Shown piece after piece: positions 17,061 to 27,066 of a stretch of 64,000 nt of DNA. How positions within the stretch are numbered: position 1 is the first letter of the stretch; every line of letters begins with the position of its first letter. The DNA is from Pelagibaculum spongiae (GTDB taxonomy: Bacteria; Pseudomonadota; Gammaproteobacteria; Enterobacterales; Pelagibaculaceae): assembly GCF_003097315.1 (NCBI RefSeq), contig NZ_QDDL01000003.1:124001-188000 (forward strand), read 5' to 3'. The notes beneath the pieces were generated by a model, which was given only the letters and a program-made list of their open reading frames with translations, searched no databases and was not told where the DNA came from. The position numbers were made by a program, and so were the translations under genes.

Positions 17061-17680
17061 TGAACCGGCTGACTCCCCAAGCACTCACTTCTCAACTGCT
17101 ACACGACTTCTTTATGCAGGCATGTCGCCAACAACAAGACAGCCTGCACCTGTCTGATTTTGCTAATCACGACCCCGCACAACCGGTTAACCCCAGCGCG
17201 GTACTGATCCCTTTTGTTCAGCGCCCGCAGGGCTTGCAGATACTGCTGACTCAACGAAGTGAGCATCTACGCCACCACCCTGGGCAAATCAGTTTTCCCG
17301 GTGGAAAAATCGACCATGAAGATGCATCAGCTGAAGCGGCAGCACTGCGAGAAATGGAAGAAGAACTTGGTGTACCTGAATCATCACTTAAGTTACTCGG
17401 CCGATTGCCCGAATATGTTACTGGCACCGGTTTTAGCATTGCACCGATTGCTGCCTTAATGGAACCTCATCCGCTAACCATCAACCAAGGTGAAGTCGCC
17501 GAAGCTTTTGAAGTGCCCGCCGACTGGATTTTGCTGCAAGATAATTTCCAAAACCACAACGTAGAATTTAACGGAAAACTGCGTCAATTTTATTCGTTAA
17601 CTTGGCAGGAACGGTTTATCTGGGGTGCTACGGCGGGGATTTTATATAATTTTCGTCAGCAGTTAAATGAGTGGGACTAG
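17060..17680 (+). CDS. nudL: Nudix CoA diphosphatase
   Basis: Probable CoA pyrophosphatase that hydrolyses CoA derivatives to phosphopantetheine and 3',5'-ADP. The CoA-subfamily signature LLTQRSEHLRHHPGQISFPGG comes just before the Nudix box, which ends ALREMEEELG (metal-binding REMEEE). The 206-residue length matches E. coli NudL (YeaB). Its ATG overlaps the pabB stop codon, showing translational coupling. The stop is followed by about 70 bases without a terminator before the YCII gene. Confidence 0.92.
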   Translation: MNRLTPQALTSQLLHDFFMQACRQQQDSLHLSDFANHDPAQPVNPSAVLIPFVQRPQGLQILLTQRSEHLRHHPGQISFPGGKIDHEDASAEAAALREMEEELGVPESSLKLLGRLPEYVTGTGFSIAPIAALMEPHPLTINQGEVAEAFEVPADWILLQDNFQNHNVEFNGKLRQFYSLTWQERFIWGATAGILYNFRQQLNEWD

Positions 17681-17751
17681 CCAGCCAGTTCTGCATTTAA
17701 TCGCGCCAACTGAACTATAGTGATTGCAATCTTTGCAAGAGGTTTGCAACT

Positions 17752-18069
17752 ATGGCGCAATTTATCATCAGCTACCTTGGTGGCGAACACCCGACAGACC
17801 CGGTACTAGCCAAACAACATTTCGAGCAATACAAAAACTGGCTTGTCTCACTAGGTGATGCAGCTATCAGCCCAGCCAACCCATTTAAAAACACCCATCA
17901 TATTGCAGCCAATGGCACTGTCAGCTCAGGCAGTCAAATTCGAATGTCCGGATTTACCGTTATCGAAGCAGAATCGATTGAAGCCGCCATAGCACTCGCC
18001 AAACAATGCCCTTTTTTGCAAATTAATGGCGAATTGGAAGTTGCTGAATTAATTAAAATGGGTGGTTAA
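17752..18069 (+). CDS. YCII-related domain protein
   Basis: A small 105-residue cytoplasmic protein with a dimeric alpha/beta fold of the YciI type. Typical elements are the N-terminal FIISYLGG strand, the SQIRMSGFTVIEAES block and the AIALAKQCPFL helix before a final strand. YciI-like proteins have a conserved His/Asp centre in some members, but no reaction is established for this subgroup. The ATG follows AGAGG. It could be transcribed with pabB-nudL. Confidence 0.7.
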   Translation: MAQFIISYLGGEHPTDPVLAKQHFEQYKNWLVSLGDAAISPANPFKNTHHIAANGTVSSGSQIRMSGFTVIEAESIEAAIALAKQCPFLQINGELEVAELIKMGG

Positions 18070-18125
18070 CCCATATTCACACTAAATCATTATTGTTTTT
18101 CCAATAGCAGTCAAAAAACCTATAT

Positions 18126-18147
18126 AGCTGCAAGAAAACTTGCAGCT
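18126..18147. repeat. Perfect hairpin downstream of the YCII gene
   Basis: AGCTGCAAG / CTTGCAGCT, nine perfect pairs with an AAAA loop. It lies between convergent gene ends, but neither side has a good T-run. It may be a weak terminator. Confidence 0.5.
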
Positions 18148-18156
18148 TAAAATATC

Positions 18157-18663
18157 TTAATGAAATCCAGGTGCTGCAATATCATCCTGCACGGCCCACT
18201 TCTTATAATTTTTTAAGTCATTTTCATCAATTTCGTGCTCTTTCAAAATATTTATCAATTCAGGATTACTTTCTTTGGCCATATCAGAAAGCAATACCCT
18301 GTCATTTGACACATCTAAAAATGAAACACTGCTTGCCAATGCAGTAATTTCTTCATCGTTAAGCGCCCTTAATTTACGATAGCTACTAACCAGCCCTCCC
18401 ATGCTTCGATCGGGATGTGCCTGTGCAATAAACAATTTTGTTGATACTAAAGCAGATTGCTGGCTTTTCGCTTCAGCTCTAACTTCTTGCAACAATTGTT
18501 TTAATTGCGCAATATATCCCATGGCTTCAACTTTTTGCTTCAACTCCACAACGCTTAACTTCAACTATTCGATATCTTTTTGGTTTTCCTTAACCACTAA
18601 GATGTAACCTGCAACACCGATTATCACAGCACTTGCAAGTGAGATGGATATTTCCCTTATCAC
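18157..18663 (-). pseudogene. Membrane-anchored coiled-coil protein split by an in-frame TAG
   Basis: Reading from a GTG at 18661-18663 (AGGAA six bases upstream) gives 33 residues that are mostly one transmembrane helix (SISLASAVIIGVAGYILVV) ending KENQKDIE. A TAG at 18565-18567 follows, and then the same frame runs for 135 more codons to 18157. The second part starts with a heptad-like helix (LKLSVVELKQKVEAM) and includes a charged C-terminal half (DDIAAPGFH end). Because helix, stop and coil are in one frame, the parsimonious view is a single anchored protein with a recent nonsense mutation. A TTG right after the TAG could restart translation. I recognise no family. Confidence 0.6.
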
Positions 18664-18738
18664 ATGAATTCCTTTTCTGTTTTATTGTTTCTAAAGAAAT
18701 ACATCCTCTAGAAACAACTTCAGCTTAAACTACAAAAA

Positions 18739-19347
18739 TTATAGTTTTACAGCAGCCTTTTCAAACTCAGCAAGTAACTGCTGATAATCTCTAGCGATTG
18801 GATATTGCGGGAATTCCGCTACAACCTTTTCAGGTGGGCAGAATAAAATTCCGGCATCGGCTTCTTGTAGCATGCTGGTATCGTTATACGAGTCACCGCT
18901 GGCAACTACTTTGCAATTCATGCCATGGAAACCATGCACCGCCATTCGTTTGGGATCACGTTGGCGTAATTGATAGTCCGCAATCATACCTTGGCTATCA
19001 ATTTTCAACTGATGGCATAACAAAGTGGGATATCCCAGCTTTGCCATTAGCGGCATAGCAAACTGGTAAAAGGTGTCCGAGAGAATCACTAACTGCCACT
19101 TTTGTCGTAGCTGGTTTAAAAATTCAGCCGCGCCGGGAAGTGGATCAAGCGTCGATATCACTTCCTGAATATCTTGAACCTTTAGATTATGCTGACGAAG
19201 GATTGAAAGCCGATATTGCATCAACTTGTCATAATCAGGCTCATCACGAGTTGTCAGCAATAATTCGTCTATCGAAGTTTTACGAGCAAATTCAATCCAA
19301 ATTTCTGGAATCAGAACCCCTTCCAGATCTAGGCAGGCAAGATGCAT
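18739..19347 (-). CDS. thrH: ThrH-type phosphoserine phosphatase / homoserine phosphotransferase
   Basis: HAD-superfamily enzyme. The characterised Pseudomonas ThrH hydrolyses phosphoserine and can move the phosphate to homoserine. The 202 residues show motif I as CLDLEGVLIPE (nucleophile Asp in DLEG), motif II as VILSDTF, the conserved lysine around KRMAVHGF, and motif III as ASGDSYNDTSML. The DLEGVLIPEIW start distinguishes ThrH from SerB. The ATG at 19345-19347 has AGGAG upstream at good spacing; the preceding GTG is less likely. Confidence 0.92.
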   Translation of the reverse strand: MHLACLDLEGVLIPEIWIEFARKTSIDELLLTTRDEPDYDKLMQYRLSILRQHNLKVQDIQEVISTLDPLPGAAEFLNQLRQKWQLVILSDTFYQFAMPLMAKLGYPTLLCHQLKIDSQGMIADYQLRQRDPKRMAVHGFHGMNCKVVASGDSYNDTSMLQEADAGILFCPPEKVVAEFPQYPIARDYQQLLAEFEKAAVKL

Positions 19348-19590
19348 CACTCACTCCTGAGTTTGTTAGAAATAAAGCAACTGGGCTTGCTAGATCGCAA
19401 TCAATGGTTAGAACTACCAAGCAACCAGAATTGGTCTGACATATTAAATGATTGTTATTTTGAACAAAACCTTTTAATCACAGTTTGTTTTAAGATGAGT
19501 GAGAGTTGAAAACAATAAAGCAAACAGCCTGCACAGAGGCAAACGAAAAATGAGGTTATAGGATAAGGTAAAAAGAAGGGGACGACAGGG

Positions 19591-19626
19591 AAAAAATTAC
19601 AGCCACAACGAGCTTTATTGTGGCTG
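19591..19626 (-). terminator. Terminator overlapping the PAS gene stop codon
   Basis: On the minus strand CAGCCACAA / TTGTGGCTG with a 9-base loop is followed by TAATTTTTT. The 5' arm contains the last codons and the loop begins with the stop codon of the PAS gene. Confidence 0.8.
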
Positions 19627-20967
19627 CAGTTCTGCAACAAATAACCAACTAATCATTAAATAACGGCCTTGTTGTTCAATAGATAATCGTCCTTGGTGTA
19701 ATTGCACCACCAATGTATCCATTAAGGTATGCAGCCAAAACGGCATTTCACTTTTATCGACACCGCCAATCATTAACTGCAACCCATAATAACAATCTTG
19801 GTTAATCTGATGGATTTGTAACTGAATCGGGTAACCTGACAACCAATATTGCAGTTGCACCAAGGTTTGTAACAGGTAGTTATCTACCAGCCGAATAGTC
19901 ACCGCGCCGTAATCTAAATTGAGCTGCAAATCAAGATCAGCTTTACCTGCAAGTACTTCTGCTGCCATTCCTGTTAATTCTGGCAAACGCAGCTGCACCC
20001 ATTGACCATGCGGCCAAGCTGCTTTTGATGGAGATAGCTTTCCGGCCAGCTGACAAAGTTCTTGATGAGACTGTTGCTCTGCTAGTGACGAATTAGCTAA
20101 CTGCAATTGATCATGCTGGCGTAGCAGGCTGTCGCGAATCATCCGCATATGAAGCAACTCTGCCGCAGCTTCCATATCTTGCGGTGTTTCGATTGCCGCC
20201 GCTGCTGGTTCTAACCTGACCCAACTCTCACCGGAAACTGCCTGCCAATAACCTAGGCGGAAACTACGCTTTCCTTCCCGGGCATAGGTAGACAACAATT
20301 GCGGCAAATAACGGATTTCTCGCTCGGCATTTAAGATTTTCTCAATCGGCAATCTTCCATCTTCAAACCCATTACCCGTCATTTGTTGAAGCTCAGGAAT
20401 TAGTGTTTTTAATTGATTACCGCTGACCTGTTGGGTAAATAAACGCTCGGCAAATCGGTTGGCTTGTAAGATATGTCCAGTTTCATCAACTAGTAGCAAC
20501 GCATCTTGAATGCCTTCTACTAATTGTCGCTGACGATCTAGCATTTTTCCGGCTTGTTGCCTGAGTCGAAATACCTGAGTTTGATCATGGACTTCCAACA
20601 ATAGGAATTCAGTTTCATCCTGATTATTATCAACCGGTGATAAAGAAACTTCCCACCAGCCTTCTCCAGTATCCAACCTAGCTCGCAATCCGGCGCGACG
20701 TACCTTTATTCCCAACAAAGCATCATCAAGCGCTTCTTTAAGAAAAGAGATTTCCCAGCCTTTTTCATACCAGCAAGGCCAAAACCAGATAGGTTCACCG
20801 GTCAGCGTTTCTTTACCCATGCGAACTGCCAAAGATCGGGGCGCTTCTAATGCAACGCCTTGGCGATTAATCACCAGCTGCCATTGAAAGCTGGGGCTGG
20901 CAGGCGGTGCTAATAATAATGAAGTATCGCCCTGGCGCAGCTTATCGATATATTGTTTAAATCCCAC
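19615..20967 (-). CDS. PAS-domain protein without recognisable output domain
   Basis: A 450-residue cytoplasmic protein. Residues ~25-135 look like one degenerate PAS fold (WQLVINRQG, WWEVSLSPV). A short helix (VFRLRQQAGKMLDRQRQLVEG) links to a clearer PAS core (GIQDALLLVDETGHILQANRFAERLF). The last ~150 residues (from about 290) have the length of a histidine-kinase tail (ELCQLAGKLSPSKAAW, LDYGAVTIRLVDNYLLQ), but lack a recognisable H-box, N-box or glycine loop, so it may be a degenerate ATPase-like region. No membrane segment is seen. The start is GTG at 20965-20967 with AGGAG upstream. It is divergent from cysH. Specific role unknown; a signalling or scaffold function is inferred. Confidence 0.6.
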   Translation of the reverse strand: MGFKQYIDKLRQGDTSLLLAPPASPSFQWQLVINRQGVALEAPRSLAVRMGKETLTGEPIWFWPCWYEKGWEISFLKEALDDALLGIKVRRAGLRARLDTGEGWWEVSLSPVDNNQDETEFLLLEVHDQTQVFRLRQQAGKMLDRQRQLVEGIQDALLLVDETGHILQANRFAERLFTQQVSGNQLKTLIPELQQMTGNGFEDGRLPIEKILNAEREIRYLPQLLSTYAREGKRSFRLGYWQAVSGESWVRLEPAAAAIETPQDMEAAAELLHMRMIRDSLLRQHDQLQLANSSLAEQQSHQELCQLAGKLSPSKAAWPHGQWVQLRLPELTGMAAEVLAGKADLDLQLNLDYGAVTIRLVDNYLLQTLVQLQYWLSGYPIQLQIHQINQDCYYGLQLMIGGVDKSEMPFWLHTLMDTLVVQLHQGRLSIEQQGRYLMISWLFVAELQPQ

Positions 20968-21214
20968 TGAAGCTCCTTGTCCTATGGGATGCTTCGCCCA
21001 GGTTGTTTGGTTTTTTTATATACCCGACTGAAACAATGTTATTAATAATCGTTCTAAGTGAGCTAACTGATTTCTGATAGTGTGCATTGCTAATCATTAC
21101 AGAAATAAAACTAGAAGTATGTCCGCCAATCGTCCAATCACCTCTGCTGGTGGTTGCACTATGCTGAAGTCAGCTTGGCCGACCAAACTTCAATTTGCTA
21201 TCGCCGAGGAATTG

Positions 21215-21958
21215 ATGAGTACGCCTGCATTTAATCCTGAACAATTTGCCGAACAATACGTCAATGCGCACCCGCTTGAGATCATGCGCCAAGCAACTGC
21301 TGCCTTTGACAATATCGCTATTTCATTTTCAGGTGCCGAAGATGTCATTTTGATTGATCTGGCATTAGCCACGGGCAAACCAGTCAAGGTTTTCAGCTTG
21401 GACACTGGCCGCCTCCACCCTGAGACCTATCAATTCTTTGATGCAGTGGAAAAGCATTTCCAGATCAAAATCGAGTTTTTGTTCCCAGACCATCGCGATG
21501 TTGAAGCACTGGTAAATCAGAAAGGCATGTTCAGTTTCCTTGCGGACGGCCACCAGGAATGCTGCGGTGTCCGCAAAGTAAAACCGCTTGAAAGAAAGCT
21601 GGCAACTGTCGATGCTTGGATCACCGGACAGCGAAAAGATCAAAGCCCGGGCACTCGAAGCGCCGTTTCTGTAGCCGAATTAGACAACAGGTTTTCCTTG
21701 CCGGGTAAGCCATTGTTCAAGTTCAACCCACTAGCTGGCTGGAAGAGCGCTCAGGTCTGGAATTATCTGATCGAGAATAAAATTCCGGTCAACAGCTTGC
21801 ACCAGCAAGGCTTCGTCAGCATTGGCTGCCAGCCTTGTACTCGCCCAGTTTTACCGGGACAACACGAACGTGAAGGTCGCTGGTGGTGGGAAGAAGAAAC
21901 CGCCAAAGAATGTGGTTTACACAAGACCAGCGATATTTCAGTTCTGCCAATTAAATAG
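21215..21958 (+). CDS. cysH: Assimilatory APS reductase (iron-sulfur CysH)
   Basis: Reduces adenylyl sulfate to sulfite in assimilation. The 247 residues have the PP-loop-like nucleotide site (SFSGAEDVI). Two cysteine pairs, [11 protein letters not shown] and GCQPCTRPV, ligate a [4Fe-4S] cluster, and ECGLHK near the end carries the catalytic cysteine. The two pairs are absent in E. coli-type PAPS reductases, so APS is the likely substrate, as in Pseudomonas. The start ATG at 21215 has GAGGA four bases upstream; upstream in-frame ATGs extend to 21080 with non-homologous sequence. It is convergent with cysB across a strong terminator. Confidence 0.93.
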   Translation: MSTPAFNPEQFAEQYVNAHPLEIMRQATAAFDNIAISFSGAEDVILIDLALATGKPVKVFSLDTGRLHPETYQFFDAVEKHFQIKIEFLFPDHRDVEALVNQKGMFSFLADGHQECCGVRKVKPLERKLATVDAWITGQRKDQSPGTRSAVSVAELDNRFSLPGKPLFKFNPLAGWKSAQVWNYLIENKIPVNSLHQQGFVSIGCQPCTRPVLPGQHEREGRWWWEEETAKECGLHKTSDISVLPIK

Positions 21959-21984
21959 CGAGCTTGCTACAAAGCTCTTTCGCA

Positions 21985-22025
21985 TAAAAAAGCCTGACAC
22001 TTCTTATCAAGCGTCAGGCTTTTTT
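21985..22025. terminator. Bidirectional terminator between cysH and cysB
   Basis: Stem AAGCCTGACAC-type arm paired with GCGTCAGGCTT, with A-run and T-run flanks. It serves both convergent genes. Confidence 0.9.
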
Positions 22026-22052
22026 CATTCTTTAAAGGAGGCTTCGAGCTAC

Positions 22053-23096
<1,044 letters not shown>

Positions 23097-23255
23097 GCCA
23101 TATATCAATATAGAATAAAAATAGTGGTAAATATTCTTTAATGGCATAGTAAATAGCGATTACAGTAACTCGTCAAGAAAAAGATGGCTGACTTATTCAT
23201 CTATCGTCATCAAACATATTTTTTCTGCAGGGTTAACTGGAGCATTGCCTGACTA

Positions 23256-24026
23256 ATGGAGCTAATCGGATACATTATCGCCGGTTCACTGGTGGGATTT
23301 GTCGTAGGCATGACCGGTGTTGGCGGCGGCTCGCTCATGACACCTCTACTGCTGTTCTTTGGCTTTCCTCCCGCAACAGCAATCGGCACTGATTTGCTTT
23401 TTGCTGCAATCACTAAATCCAGCGGCACCTTTCTTCATAATAAAAGCAAAACCATCGACTGGACGACTGTCGGTTGGTTAGCCAGTGGCAGCTTACCTGC
23501 GACTTTAGTGACAATTTATGGCCTAAATCAGCTGGAAGATATCGGTAAGAGTTACGAAGGCGTGTTGACGGTTTCGCTCGGCGTAATGTTAATTCTGACG
23601 TCGCTGGTGCTGTTGTACCGCAATCGCATTCAAGCTCATCCGGTTGAGCCTGGCAGCTGGTTACAACGCCACCGCCGAGCAATCACTTTAATCACGGGTG
23701 TGGCGTTAGGCGTACTCGTGACTTTATCTTCGGTAGGTGCCGGTGCATTTGGTGCTGCGATATTGATGTACTTGTATCCGCACATGTCGAACCGGCAGAT
23801 TGTCGGTACTGACCTTGCCCACGCCATTCCACTAACGGCACTGGCAGGCTTAGGGCACTTACATTTAGGAAATGTTGATTTTCAATTACTCGGTGCCTTG
23901 CTGGTTGGCTCATTACCTGCCATTTATTTTGGCACCAAGCTCGGTGCCAAACTGCCTGATAAAGTGATGAAACCGATTCTAGCCTCTGCTTTGATGCTAC
24001 TTGGCATAAAATACGCGCTGTTTTAA
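23256..24026 (+). CDS. TSUP (TauE/SafE) family anion exporter
   Basis: A 256-residue inner-membrane protein of about eight transmembrane helices. The two-fold TauE/SafE repeat is visible: the N-terminal GFVVGMTGVGGGSLMTPLL with GIDLLFA-like GTDLLFAAITK, and the C-terminal TLSSVGAGAFGAAIL with VGTDLAHAI. Characterised relatives export sulfite or sulfoacetate, and others move oxalate. Its place beside cysB, cysH and cysI suggests sulfite or sulfate-related transport, but the substrate is not shown by sequence. Confidence 0.85.
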   Translation: MELIGYIIAGSLVGFVVGMTGVGGGSLMTPLLLFFGFPPATAIGTDLLFAAITKSSGTFLHNKSKTIDWTTVGWLASGSLPATLVTIYGLNQLEDIGKSYEGVLTVSLGVMLILTSLVLLYRNRIQAHPVEPGSWLQRHRRAITLITGVALGVLVTLSSVGAGAFGAAILMYLYPHMSNRQIVGTDLAHAIPLTALAGLGHLHLGNVDFQLLGALLVGSLPAIYFGTKLGAKLPDKVMKPILASALMLLGIKYALF

Positions 24027-24084
24027 ACAGCGCATATTACTTTAACTGTTCGGTATTATTGACTTAATACTATTTGATTGGTTA

Positions 24085-24327
24085 TTACTGGCTTGGCACT
24101 ACCTGACTGACAATTAAATATATCGATACCAAAAACACCACCAATAGAAAAATCCCAGCGCCAATCATCATCCATGGTGATACTTGCTCTAAATCTTTCT
24201 TTCGGGTCGTATCACTGCCAACGCCAATAAAACTGCGTACCGCACCGGCTAATGCATCAAAAAAATGCCGCAAACCGCTACCAGAAATAGAGTTTGCGGC
24301 TTTATCAATTAAAAATTTACTGAGCAT
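24085..24327 (-). CDS. DUF2970 small membrane protein
   Basis: An 80-residue protein starting MLSKFLIDKAANS, with a FFDALAGAVRSFIGV amphipathic segment, a basic/polar stretch (TTRKKDLEQ), and one C-terminal transmembrane helix (MMIGAGIFLLVVFLVSIYLIV). This arrangement is the DUF2970 pattern (SFIGV-x-K, then one helix). The function is unknown. The ATG at 24325-24327 is preferred over a TTG two codons upstream. It is 22 bases past the next gene upstream, so probably co-transcribed. Confidence 0.75.
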   Translation of the reverse strand: MLSKFLIDKAANSISGSGLRHFFDALAGAVRSFIGVGSDTTRKKDLEQVSPWMMIGAGIFLLVVFLVSIYLIVSQVVPSQ

Positions 24328-24349
24328 TATCAATGCCTGCCTTGGCTGA

Positions 24350-25330
24350 TTATCGGGGAGTTATGCTAAACCTTAGCAACCAACCCTGATCGTGCCCACC
24401 TACTTCAGCTAGCTTTCGGTTGTTATCTAATACCAGATACAAATCCTTGTCGACTACTTCTAATCCTTCCGCAATTTCATGCTTTTGCGGCACAAATCGA
24501 TATTTTGGCAACTGCAAGGTGGCTGACAAATCGAGCAATTGTTCGGTAGTTGCCGTGTTATTGAGCAAGTCCAACTGCATTTTTCGCACCCGCATTTGGC
24601 TGCGCTCTAGCACCCACAAAAAACCATCAGCAACAGCTAATCCTGAAATATCTTCAAAGGCTTCACCTTTAACTGCTAATTGAGTCAATTTGGTAGGATT
24701 TTGTTTCAAATCGAGATACACCAGTGCCGCAGGGGATCGCTCCAGTCCTAGCACTACACCTTGAAATTTTATTTTTGCTCGCGAGTTTTGCTGTGCTTGC
24801 TGCTGCTCAGGCCAAAACGTGACTGCTTCTATTCCAGCATTAAATTTTTGCCCCAACTGCAATCGCTCAAGCTCTGAACGCAAATCAATTTGCCGCCGCT
24901 TATTACCCTGACCATCGAGAAGCAACAACCAAGATTTATACTCACTGGCAATCATGGTTTGGCTTGGCAAACAGGAAATCGCTTCAAAGTCGTAATCCTT
25001 GCCGCTAACCAATTTGATAGCACCGGCCCAAGAAGCTTTGATTTGTAGTGGTTGAATTTTCCACTGTAGCGGCTGACCGGTTACCGGCAGATCAAACTGC
25101 CAAACTTGCTGATCTTGACGATCACTAACCATCGATAGCCGATGATCACAAAGCGATAATCCAGAGGGATCTTGCAAGGCTTTCGGCAATTTCCAGCTGC
25201 CGGATAAATCGACTATTCCAATAGGCTCCCCTGCCATAGCAGCGCCAGAAACCAATAAAAAAAATGTGCCTATCGATAAAGGAAGTTTCAAAACGCCTCT
25301 TATAACTTTTTTCACAATACTTATGACCAA
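24350..25330 (-). CDS. Secreted beta-propeller-like protein, unknown function
   Basis: A 326-residue protein with a Sec signal peptide (helix LPLSIGTFFLLVSGAAMA, cleavage after AMA). The mature part is strand-rich with recurring propeller-like units (DPSGLSLCDHRLSMVSDR, FEDISGLAVADGFLWVLER, IAEGLEVVDKDLYLVLDN). The E-G-L/I and D-N/S patterns recall the esterase-like-phytase or SdiA-regulated propellers, but I cannot assign an enzyme. The TTG start at 25328-25330 is weak; a GTG at 25313-25315 is an alternative. It is divergent from cysI, leaving about 70 bases for both promoters. Confidence 0.55.
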   Translation of the reverse strand: MVISIVKKVIRGVLKLPLSIGTFFLLVSGAAMAGEPIGIVDLSGSWKLPKALQDPSGLSLCDHRLSMVSDRQDQQVWQFDLPVTGQPLQWKIQPLQIKASWAGAIKLVSGKDYDFEAISCLPSQTMIASEYKSWLLLLDGQGNKRRQIDLRSELERLQLGQKFNAGIEAVTFWPEQQQAQQNSRAKIKFQGVVLGLERSPAALVYLDLKQNPTKLTQLAVKGEAFEDISGLAVADGFLWVLERSQMRVRKMQLDLLNNTATTEQLLDLSATLQLPKYRFVPQKHEIAEGLEVVDKDLYLVLDNNRKLAEVGGHDQGWLLRFSITPR

Positions 25331-25401
25331 TAATTACTTTCGAGTATATAGGATGCCTGTTATGTTCCATCGACGCTGGGGTTTGCAGAAAAGAATTTAC
25401 C

Positions 25402-27066
25402 ATGTATCGCTACGATGAGTATGACCAACAATTGGTCGACGAACGAGTTCAGGAATACCGGGAACAAACCCGACGTTATCTTGCCGGAGATTTAGCCGAA
25501 GAGGAATTTCGTCCGCTTCGATTAATGAATGGCTTGTATGAACAGATTCATGCGCCGATGCTCAGGGTAGCGATCCCCTACGGATTGCTGAGCACTGAAC
25601 AACTGCGCAAATTAGCCTTAATTGCCGACAAATACGACAAAGGCTATGGCCACATCACGACTCGCCAGAATATCCAGTTTAACTGGCCTTCGCTGGCAAG
25701 TGTCCCTGATATCTTGGCTGAATTAGCTAGCGTGCAAATGCATGCCATTCAAACTAGTGGCAACTGTATTCGTAATGTCACTTCTGATCCTTTAGCCGGG
25801 GTTGCCGAAGACGAAATCCTTGATGCTCGCCCCTATTGCGAGATCATCCGTCAATGGTCGACCATGCACCCGGAATTCACTTATCTGCCACGTAAATTCA
25901 AAATTGCTGTCAGCGGTTCGACTAACGACCGCTCTGCAGCACGAGTTCACGATATTGGTCTGGAAGTGCAAAAAAATGATCAAGGTGAAATTGGCTTTAG
26001 AGTACTGGTAGGTGGTGGCTTAGGTCGAACGCCATTTATTGCTAAAGAATTGCGTGAATTTCTAGCCGAGCAAGATTTACTGTCATATCTGCAAGCTATT
26101 TTGCGGGTATATAACCGATTTGGTCGCCGTGACAATAAATATAAAGCACGCATCAAAATTCTGGTTAGCGCGCTAGGTATTGAAGAATTTGGCCGCCAGG
26201 TTGAACTGGAATGGCAAGAAATTCGTGAATCTTCGTTAAAGCTAGATCCAAAAGAACTGGATTATCTGCGCAAACGGTTTATTCAGCCGGCATATTCTGC
26301 CGAAGCTGCATTGGATAGCGGACAGTTCAGCGAATTACAGGTTAAGTCTTCTGAATTTAACAAATGGATTGAACACAACACGGTTGGCCATAAAGTGGCT
26401 GGTTATCGCGCGGTGTACATTCCACTAAAAGGCAAAGAGCGCGTTCCGGGTGATATTACCTCGGATGAAATGCGCACGGTTGCCGAACTAGCAGACAGAT
26501 TCAGTCAGGGCCGAGTCGTCACTACTCATACCCAGAATTTGTTACTGCCGGTGGTAGAAATTCGTCAGCTGGCCCTACTATGGGAACAGCTGCAAACAGC
26601 AGGGCTAGCAACGCCGGTCATTAATCGCGCGCTTGATATTATCTGCTGCCCAGGGCTCGATTTTTGTAGCTTGGCCAATTCCCGCTCCATTCCAATTGCA
26701 TTGCAATTACAGCAACGCTTTGATGATCTGGATTATCAGCATGATATCGGCGAGCTAAGAATGAATATTTCTGGCTGCATGAATGCTTGCGGCCACCACC
26801 ATGTCGGTCACATCGGTCTTTTAGGTGTTGATAAAAAAGGTGAAGAATTTTATCAGCTCACCTTGGGTGGCAGTTCAACTAATGATGCAACACTCGGTAA
26901 AATTATTGGCCCGGCTTTCCCGGCAGATAAAATTATCGATGGTATTGAAAATGTTGTGCAGCAATATCTGGCAGAGCGCCAACCAGAAGAACGCTTCCTC
27001 GACATGGTGCGTCGGGTAGGCGGAAAAGCTTTCAAGGAGGCCGCGTATGGCAACCATCAGAAATAG
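25402..27066 (+). CDS. cysI: Sulfite reductase hemoprotein (nitrite/sulfite reductase family)
   Basis: Six-electron reduction of sulfite to sulfide using siroheme and a [4Fe-4S] cluster. The 554 residues have two ferredoxin-like half domains and two siroheme-site repeats. The cluster ligands are C416 and C422 (CCPGLDFC) and C459 and C463 (SGCMNAC). GNCIRNVTSDP and RKFKIAVSGS are the substrate and siroheme-binding arginine/lysine segments. The protein resembles the Pseudomonas-type enzyme paired with a DUF934 protein. The last 20 bases overlap the DUF934 gene, so the two are translationally coupled. Confidence 0.92.
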   Translation: MYRYDEYDQQLVDERVQEYREQTRRYLAGDLAEEEFRPLRLMNGLYEQIHAPMLRVAIPYGLLSTEQLRKLALIADKYDKGYGHITTRQNIQFNWPSLASVPDILAELASVQMHAIQTSGNCIRNVTSDPLAGVAEDEILDARPYCEIIRQWSTMHPEFTYLPRKFKIAVSGSTNDRSAARVHDIGLEVQKNDQGEIGFRVLVGGGLGRTPFIAKELREFLAEQDLLSYLQAILRVYNRFGRRDNKYKARIKILVSALGIEEFGRQVELEWQEIRESSLKLDPKELDYLRKRFIQPAYSAEAALDSGQFSELQVKSSEFNKWIEHNTVGHKVAGYRAVYIPLKGKERVPGDITSDEMRTVAELADRFSQGRVVTTHTQNLLLPVVEIRQLALLWEQLQTAGLATPVINRALDIICCPGLDFCSLANSRSIPIALQLQQRFDDLDYQHDIGELRMNISGCMNACGHHHVGHIGLLGVDKKGEEFYQLTLGGSSTNDATLGKIIGPAFPADKIIDGIENVVQQYLAERQPEERFLDMVRRVGGKAFKEAAYGNHQK

